Part shown: positions 57,501 to 64,000 of the stretch, one piece after another | Layout of the letters: every line of letters begins with the position of its first letter | Position numbering within the stretch: the stretch's first letter is position 1 | DNA from: DASQZK01 sp963763215 | GTDB taxonomy: Bacteria; Bacteroidota; Bacteroidia; Bacteroidales; GCA-2748055 | Assembly: GCA_963763215.1 (NCBI GenBank) | Contig: CAVXNX010000001.1 | Coordinates: 1 to 64,000 of the forward strand | Reading direction: 5' to 3' | Length of the DNA: 64,000 nt | Translations under genes and position numbers: made by a program | The notes under the pieces: model-generated | Told to the model about the DNA's origin: nothing | The model's database searches: none | The model's input: only the letters and a program-made list of their open reading frames with translations

Positions 57501-60179
57501 ATGAAAAAGAGCGATAAACACCGGGAAGATCGGCTTCAGGATCATTTCCACATTCACAGCCGTCGTTTTATCGGCCTGTATGGCAAAAGGCCAGGTCGAT
57601 TTTGGTGCCTACTATACAAAGTTAAAGACGGGCGAACCCTGGGAAGAATATTCCCGCACAGGCGATCATGCCGATATTATCGTGAAGATCGCGGGAGAAG
57701 GAGGCGAACTGGTTTTCTGGAGGGGCAGCAGCTATTTGCCTTACTGGAAAACCGGTCAGGGTCAGTGGGCCTTTCCGGTGATCGTTCCGCGGAGCGGAAA
57801 TGGGACATCAATCATGCCTGACAAGGCAAATGTCTATTCTCATGCGGAGATCATTAAAAATGATCCCGGCGAAATCATCGTTCACTGGAGGTACCTCTCA
57901 GAATTCTCCGAAGGGAACCCTCATCAGGATGTGGACCCGGATAATTTCGTGGAAGAGACATTCACGATCACCCCTGACGGCATGGTCAAGCGGGTCATTA
58001 AAAAGGGAACGGCGAAGATCGACGACTGGAATGACCCTGCATTCCAAACCACGCAATTCCTTCAGTTGAGTTCCGGGGGCATAAAACAGATCAGCCTTAC
58101 AGAGCCAACCCGTTCGTTAACTCAAACACGGATGAAGGGTAATCCTGAACGGGGGCCAGTGATTGGGAAGCCTTTGGTCAGGTTCGATTTTGACGGGGGA
58201 ATGGGTGATCGCGTGGAAGAAAAAATATCGAAAACACGTATCGGGATCCCCGGTAACAAAACGCTTTGGAAGAAGGGCATTTCGGGAACCGCACTGGAAT
58301 TTGACGGATATAATACCGCCGTTGCCTTTCATCCCGAAGGGGTGGATTTCACGGGCGGAAGTCTGACCCTTGAGGGGTGGATCGCCCTGGGAGCTTATCC
58401 CTGGAACTGGGCACCGCTTGTCCAGCAAGGCGATAATGAGGGATTTTTCCTGGGCGTAAACAGTCATGGCTACCCCGGATTCATGGTGAAAATCGATACC
58501 GCCTGGGAGCAATTGACGGTGCCGGATCAACCGCCCTACACCGATTCAAATCACATGAAATTATTCAGATGGTATGATCTGGCGGGTACTTATGATAAGA
58601 ACGAAGGCATGATGCGACTTTATGTCGACGGAGTCGAAGTGGCCCGTAAAAAGGTCGGTAAAAATGGTATCAACGGTGCTGATGCGGATATCCGGGTCGG
58701 GAAGGCGGGCATCATGAGAACCCCTACCGAAGGCACCCATGATACCTATCCCAGTGATTTCGGGATCGACGGGCTGATCGATGAAGTCCGGATTTATGAT
58801 AAAGCCCTGAGTGCCGGACCAGGTTTCAGCTTCCTGTTCCAATTTTAATCCGGGTACCACGATCGTCAATTCACCCGATATGCAAAAGCGCATCTTTCCG
58901 TCCTTCATCAACAGACGGTGAATTTAAGGCCGTTTATACGCACCTTCCTTATTATGAAACCTGGGAGAATATGTTCCGCTTTGGCAAATATGCCGATGTG
59001 GTGGTGGGTTTTGATGAATCTCCGGTAAAATTTATCTTCTGGCGTGGCGTAAGCTACATCCCCATGATCGTCAATGAGGCCGGTCAGTGGTTCACGAATG
59101 AGTTCGATGAGACCGGTTTTACCAAAGCGGCGCCCGGCGATTGTGAGCCGATGTCGGATAAGGGTTGCTGGGATTCACATGTCAGGATCATTGAAAACAA
59201 CCCGGCCAGGGTCGTTGTGAACTGGCGGTACCGCCTCACTGAGCCGGGTCATCACTGGGCGAATTACGATTCGGTGACCGGTTGGGGCGATATCTCCGAC
59301 TGGGATTATTATATCTATCCCGATGGCGTGGCCTCTAAAGTCATGCGCTGGTATTCAGATAAACCTGATGCCTGGCATGAATGGGACGAACAAATTGCCG
59401 TTTTAAGCGAAGGACAACACCCGGAAGACGTGATCGAAAAAACACCGGTTATGGTCCTGGTCGATTCAACCGGAAAAGCTGAAAATTATGACTGGAACCC
59501 GGATCCGCCCAAACCCGATTTCAAAGGCCGTTTGATTCAGATGATCTGTTATACAGGCAAATACGATCCTTATACCATTCAGAAATTTACCCATGGAGAT
59601 ATCTATGAAGGTGAACGGACATGGTATTCCGTATTTCCAAGCTGGAACCACTGGCCCACCGCCCAGATCAATTCCTCAGGACGGAATGCCAGTTTCCCCG
59701 ACAGGGCTTCGCACAGTTCCATCTCCCATTTATACTGGCCGGAGTACCGGAGAGTGGACGGGAAGACCGCATACATCGAAAAAATCCTGATGGAAGGAAT
59801 GACGGACAGGCCCGCAGCTTCGCTCACCAGCCTGGCGAAGTCATGGCTCAATGCTCCTCCCGTTACGGGAGTATCCGGAGGAGAAAGTCAGGGGTATGAC
59901 GCTTCGCACCGGGCGTACCGTTTCACATTAGGGGACGGGCCTTTGCGGTTTCAGATCACTGCCAGTGACCAAAGACCGATCCATAATCTGTGCTTTGAAG
60001 TTCGAAACTGGAAAAGCAGAACCACCAGCGCAAATCTAAAGATCGACGGAGTTTCCCAAAAGCCGGGGCCGGGTTTCCGTCAGGGCGTCAAAATCGATAC
60101 CGATGGAACATTCACCCTTGTCCTCTGGGCGGAAATACAATCCGGTTCTCCCCGGAATTTTGAGATCACCGGAGAGTGA
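57501..60179 (+). CDS. Secreted protein with two homologous repeats separated by a LamG domain (three frameshifts)
   Basis: Removing one base near 57519, 58816 and 58904 joins four frame segments into ~891 residues. The first repair reveals a signal with a lipobox-like LSAC ending (IGFRIISTFTAVVLSAC), so the product may be a lipoprotein. Repeat A (~30-190) and repeat B (~470-890) share the order W-E-E/N, A-D-I/V-V, FWRGxSYxP, then WRY and YPDGxxxxVM-type strands. Between them (~225-440) is a LamG/concanavalin-like domain (GTALEFDGYNTAVAFHPEG, SLTLEGWIALG, GLIDEVRIYDKALSA). I do not recognise the repeat family; function is unknown. Neighbours suggest a glycan-active or glycan-binding role. Confidence 0.7.
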
Positions 60180-60493
60180 TACCAGGGTGGACCCGAATTT
60201 ATTGACACTTGGTCTGCTCATCTGCTGTTCCGCCTTTCCGCAGTGGGTTGGGAATTCTTCTTCCTTGATAATGATTACAAAATGAAAATAAAAAAGGGAC
60301 GAGAGCCATTTGATCACATTTGAATATTTATAAAATACTATAAAACAATAATATAAACGCTTAAAATCTATAAAAAAATACATAGCATCAACCAGGGAGA
60401 ATGATTTAAACTTCATTATCTCGTCAATATATTATTAATTTGCAATTAATAAAAATAATGATAAATTTGTTGAGATAACTTACGCCCCCTATC
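60180..60493. other. A/T-rich intergenic region
   Basis: 314 bases with no gene; strongly A/T-rich from 60280. It contains the promoter at 60439-60469. Confidence 0.6.
60439..60469 (+). promoter_or_regulatory. Consensus -33/-7 promoter
   Basis: TTTG at 60439-60442 and TAAATTTG at 60462-60469, both exact, spaced by 19 bases. This is the best match to the Bacteroidota housekeeping promoter in the window. The ATG of the next gene is 24 bases downstream. Confidence 0.8.
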
Positions 60494-62146
60494 ATGAAGA
60501 AAGCCATTCTTGTTTTTGTCTCAGCGACCTGTATCCTGGCAGGCGCGTTCTTCCCCACCTTTGCACAGACTAATGAGCAATCCGGCAGTGGTGATCAACT
60601 GGAAGGCAGCGGCCTGATGGGCTATATTTCGGCAAAGGCTTCGCAGCCGGATTCCGGTTACGGCGCCGGCGTGGGATTTTACGTTTCGGTATATCCCATC
60701 CTGCCCGAGCCCATCGATAACTTTCAGATCGGGCTCGCTTCCACCTGGATCATTCCAAGGAATGCGGATGACAAAGATCAACCCCTGTGTCCGCCGGGAT
60801 CGTATGCGCGGGATAACTGGCCACGCCGCGGGCCGACATACGGATCTGTTTTTCAGACGATCGAAGGAGGACTTGGGATCTGGGGCAGCACACAATTCCG
60901 GGCCGGGTATAAAGCTCCGAAATTTCAGATTGTGGGTGTACCCGATTGTTATACAGGAAATTATCTGATATCTCCGGGATGGTCAAATACCACAGAGGCT
61001 GCCGATGAGAACAATATGGGCATCGCCCAGCTCAGCAACCGTTTCATTATCCCTCCCGATGGATTTACCTTCCAGAGTGATCCCAACGGCGAATTATTCG
61101 GTTATTCCTGGATGGCCCTCCCTCTCATGGATAAGAAAAGCGGACCTCCTCCGACAGGGGACCAGCACTGGACCCTCTTTCTGGCCCTTGCCAACTTTAA
61201 GGGTCCGGTGGCCTTCGTGATTCCCGAATCATGGAGTAAGATTTCGGCCGATTACCACTTCGACTATGGCCGGGGATTGGATGCACAGGAAGGTCTTGCC
61301 GGAGGCGGGGCTCAGGAATTTAATACCGTGCCGTATTTTGAGGTCAGGGACAAAAAAGGAATCACATGGTCTAAAGTCCCCAACTTCATTTACCCGGTCG
61401 ACGACAAGGGGAGGACCGATCTTCTGCAGGATGTACGCTACTATTCAGACAAAGCCCTGGCAAATTCGGTTCTGAACTGGAGACATGGAGGAGAAGCCTC
61501 TTCCGGCCGTTTCAATACCTCCGGCGACGCCTCCTTTCTGGCCCCTATAGCAGCGGCTCCCATCAGTTTCCGCCAGGGTCCTGAAAATGTGCCCCTGAAA
61601 GGGATCGGTGAAGTGGTGGAAACCACGGTTTTTGATTCCTATACCTTCGGTCTTCAATGGCATAAAAGTTCCATTAGCCCAAACGGGGATTTCCCCCGGT
61701 ACTATATGCAGACCGATAGTGGAAGGATCGCCGTCGCTGCTTCAAAGGTGCCTGAAGAACTGCGAAATAAAAAATTCAAACCGGCGGTGAACAAGAATAA
61801 TTACTTCTCCCCCGACAGCGGGGCGTGGAGTTCCCCGGGTCCGGTTAACGGTCCCTGTTATGCCCTGCTTGCCGATGGCTCCAGAATTACCTATTACTGG
61901 TACCGGTTTATGGATCAGCCTTCGCTGCAACAATATAAAAAGACCTGGACCAGGGAGATGTTTGAACAGCTCCAGGATATCGTTGAGAAGATCCAGAGAA
62001 ACTGGACGCCCGATCAGGAATACATGCCCGCTCCACACGACGGCAAGCCGCTTATCTCGATCGATCCTGGATTGCTGGTTACACCGCCGGCAGGACTGGA
62101 AGTGGGTTATGTTCCCATCGTGGTCAGGCAGGAAGCCGCTCATTAA
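60494..62146 (+). CDS. Secreted protein of unknown function
   Basis: 550 residues with a clear signal peptide (KKAILVFVSATCILAG, cleavage after FAQ near residue 25). I do not recognise a family. The mature protein is rich in Trp, Tyr, Gly and Pro (LASTWIIPRNADDKDQP, GGLGIWGSTQFRAGY, PEELRNKKFKPAVNKNNY, LADGSRITYYWYRFMDQPS) and predicted mainly beta. A charged helix near residue 490 (WTREMFEQLQDIVEKIQRNW) and a PPAGLEVGYVPIVV end close it. No membrane segment, no sorting domain. It has its own strong promoter and lies between the LamG protein and GH127, so a role in glycan use is likely but unproven. Confidence 0.65.
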   Translation: MKKAILVFVSATCILAGAFFPTFAQTNEQSGSGDQLEGSGLMGYISAKASQPDSGYGAGVGFYVSVYPILPEPIDNFQIGLASTWIIPRNADDKDQPLCPPGSYARDNWPRRGPTYGSVFQTIEGGLGIWGSTQFRAGYKAPKFQIVGVPDCYTGNYLISPGWSNTTEAADENNMGIAQLSNRFIIPPDGFTFQSDPNGELFGYSWMALPLMDKKSGPPPTGDQHWTLFLALANFKGPVAFVIPESWSKISADYHFDYGRGLDAQEGLAGGGAQEFNTVPYFEVRDKKGITWSKVPNFIYPVDDKGRTDLLQDVRYYSDKALANSVLNWRHGGEASSGRFNTSGDASFLAPIAAAPISFRQGPENVPLKGIGEVVETTVFDSYTFGLQWHKSSISPNGDFPRYYMQTDSGRIAVAASKVPEELRNKKFKPAVNKNNYFSPDSGAWSSPGPVNGPCYALLADGSRITYYWYRFMDQPSLQQYKKTWTREMFEQLQDIVEKIQRNWTPDQEYMPAPHDGKPLISIDPGLLVTPPAGLEVGYVPIVVRQEAAH

Positions 62147-62187
62147 AAAGAACGGAGTCCGGAATTTGAGGTCATTGAAGATAAATA

Positions 62188-64000
62188 ATGCAATACCTCG
62201 TGCATATGATAAAATTACCGCATCTTATTCTGTCCATGATTTTCCTCCTGGTCATGATGAATGCCAGGGGGCAAATCGGCATTCGAAAGATTGAACCTGT
62301 CGGATTTGACCGGGTGGAGATCAATGATGATTTCTGGAAGCCCCGGATCGTGTCGGTTAGCAAGGTCACCCTGCCGGTCTGCATTGAACAGACCCAATAC
62401 AAAACCGGCCGGATCAGGAATTTTGAAAAAGTTGCCGCCGGCAAAGGGGAAAAGCACGAAGGGATCTATTATGATGATTCCGACGTCTACAAAGCTCTGG
62501 AAGCCATGGCGTATTCGCTTCAGAACAATCCGGATCCTGTGCTGAAAGCGAAGGCGGAGGAATGGATCGGTAAGATCGCTGCAGCCCAGCTTCCCGATGG
62601 CTACCTCAATACCTACTATACGCTGGGTGATCTCAGTCAGCGGTGGACCGATATGGACAAACATGAGGATTATTGCGCGGGTCATCTTATTGAAGCGGCG
62701 GTTGCCTGGTACAATGCCACCGGGGAACGCAAATTGCTGGATGTCGCCATCCGGTTTGCCAACCATATCGATTCGGTTTTCCGCCAGCAAAACCGGCATT
62801 GGGTATCGGGACATGAAGAGATCGAACTTGCCCTGGTCAAACTCTATAAGACCACACAGAATAAGCGTTACCTGGATCTGGCAAACTGGTACATCGAACA
62901 ACGCGGCCACGGTTATTTCAGTGAAAAACGCGGGGGCCGGGATTATTGCCAGGATGCCCTGCCCGTCAGGGACCAGAACCGGATCACCGGACATGCGGTT
63001 CGGGCCATGTATCTGTATACCGGTGTCGCCGACGTCGGAGCCGCTGAGAATGATCCGGGTTATCTGAACGCCATGGATCAGGTCTGGCAGGATGTCGTTT
63101 ACCGGAACATGTACATCACCGGTGGTATTGGTTCTTCGGGAAGAAATGAAGGGTTCAGCCGCGATTATGACCTGCCCAATGAACAGGCATACTGTGAGAC
63201 TTGCGCATCGGTGGGGATGGTCCTGTGGAATCAGAGAATGAACCTTTTAACCGGAGAAAGCAAGTATATCGATGTGCTGGAAAGAAGTCTTTATAATGGT
63301 GCTCTGGATGGCCTTTCCCTGAAAGGCGACCGTTTTTTCTACGGTAACCCCCTGGCCTCGGAGGGAGGATATTCAAGATCAGAGTGGTTCGGAACGGCCT
63401 GCTGTCCTTCCAATATTGCACGACTCACCGAATCGGTGGGGAATTATATTTATGCCAGCTCAGACGATGAGATATGGATCAACCTCTTTATTGGCAGTAC
63501 CGGCGTCATCCCGCTGAACCGCCAAAAGATCAAAATAAATCAGGAAACCCGCTATCCCTGGGATGGTGAGGTCAGGATAACCGTAAATCCGGAAAAAACG
63601 GCCCGGTTCCGGGTGGCTGTCCGGATCCCTGGATGGGCGGTTGACCGTCCGGTGCCCGGAGATACCTACCGGTACCTGGAAAAAGCCCCGGATTCGGTCT
63701 CGTTTTCTGTGAATGGCAAGCCGGTATCCTGCACAATGGAAAAGGGGTATGCCGTCATCGAAAGAAACTGGAAGAAGGGCGATTATCTCGAATTGAATCT
63801 TCCGATGACCGTGCGAAGGATCGTAGCCACCGACGAAGTCGAAGCCGATCGCAACCGTGTTGCCTTGCAGCGCGGCCCACTGGTATATTGTTTTGAACAT
63901 GTGGATAATGGTGGTCAGGTCGGGAACATCATGATCCCCGACGCCACCCGTTTTACCGCTGAATTTAAACCCGGGGTATTGAACGGATTAGTTTTGGTCA
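62188..64000 (+). CDS. GH127-family beta-L-arabinofuranosidase (cut by window end)
   Basis: The frame is open from 62188 to the last base, 604 codons, and the C-terminus lies outside. A second ATG at 62206 is an equally good start; both precede a signal peptide (HLILSMIFLLVMMNARGQ). The (alpha/alpha)6 barrel of GH127 (DUF1680) is clear: NDDFWKPRI, AQLPDGYLNTYYTLGD, HEDYCAGHLIEAAVAWYNATG, MYITGGIGSSGRNEGFS. Catalytic features by family comparison: Glu321 acid/base, Glu337 and Cys339 (YCETCASVG) and Cys405-Cys406 (TACCPSNIAR), the zinc/thiolate nucleophile site. It releases L-arabinofuranose units. Confidence 0.9.
   Translation, partial: MQYLVHMIKLPHLILSMIFLLVMMNARGQIGIRKIEPVGFDRVEINDDFWKPRIVSVSKVTLPVCIEQTQYKTGRIRNFEKVAAGKGEKHEGIYYDDSDVYKALEAMAYSLQNNPDPVLKAKAEEWIGKIAAAQLPDGYLNTYYTLGDLSQRWTDMDKHEDYCAGHLIEAAVAWYNATGERKLLDVAIRFANHIDSVFRQQNRHWVSGHEEIELALVKLYKTTQNKRYLDLANWYIEQRGHGYFSEKRGGRDYCQDALPVRDQNRITGHAVRAMYLYTGVADVGAAENDPGYLNAMDQVWQDVVYRNMYITGGIGSSGRNEGFSRDYDLPNEQAYCETCASVGMVLWNQRMNLLTGESKYIDVLERSLYNGALDGLSLKGDRFFYGNPLASEGGYSRSEWFGTACCPSNIARLTESVGNYIYASSDDEIWINLFIGSTGVIPLNRQKIKINQETRYPWDGEVRITVNPEKTARFRVAVRIPGWAVDRPVPGDTYRYLEKAPDSVSFSVNGKPVSCTMEKGYAVIERNWKKGDYLELNLPMTVRRIVATDEVEADRNRVALQRGPLVYCFEHVDNGGQVGNIMIPDATRFTAEFKPGVLNGLVLV

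Overview
The window looks like chromosomal DNA of a Bacteroidota bacterium, probably Bacteroidales or a close relative. The evidence is a type IX secretion sorting domain on the first gene, a PorE-like TPR/PD40/OmpA protein, family-restricted genes (DUF3822 next to rsmD, a SiaB/SiaC pair, S9B dipeptidyl peptidase, a Bacteroides-type SerA with Lys in place of the catalytic His) and several exact TAnnTTTG -7 promoter elements. No rRNA, tRNA, CRISPR array, transposase or phage gene was seen.

Layout. 1-1382: end of a secreted glycosidase-like protein. 1386-3380 (-): rsmD, DUF3822 and a membrane-anchored protein in one operon, divergent from a RecD-like helicase (3472-4893). 4894-6418: octamer satellite and a broken gene. 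6419-8507: UbiB-type kinase and YjbQ. 8508-9072: heptamer and octamer satellites. 9073-15588 (-): nucleotide-sugar cluster (phosphohexomutase, RmlD, RmlC, RmlA, UDP-xylose synthase, UDP-glucose dehydrogenase) for envelope polysaccharide. 15970-25438 (+): housekeeping run (ribosomal protein S1, STAS protein, RNase Z, GMP synthetase, C-terminal processing protease, PnuC, NadR-like kinase, rRNA methyltransferase). 25714-26684: SiaB/SiaC signalling pair. 26813-29900 (-): very large ABCG-type transporter. 30191-34638: secreted glycosidase and ClpB. 34760-35458 (-): STAS and Hpt proteins. 35976-39108: TPR protein and PorE-like OmpA protein. 39356-44715: gcvT, comB-like gene, serC, serA and a DUF1015 gene.

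45419-64000 is an accessory catabolic region: S9 peptidase, a secreted beta-propeller-like protein, an ornithine cyclodeaminase-family enzyme, a compact import/oxidation/phosphorylation operon (SSS symporter, Zn-alcohol dehydrogenase, PfkB kinase, Fe-alcohol dehydrogenase), a sulfatase, a two-repeat LamG protein, an unrecognised secreted protein and a GH127 beta-L-arabinofuranosidase cut by the window end. Together these suggest use of a sulfated, arabinose-containing glycan. No SusC/SusD pair is visible in the window.

Quality caveat. About twenty genes are broken by single-base frameshifts. Around thirty are repaired by deleting exactly one base; only one or two look like deletions. The proteins are otherwise intact on both sides, so these are most likely sequencing or assembly errors. 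I annotate such genes over their full reconstructed span and give the approximate frameshift positions.
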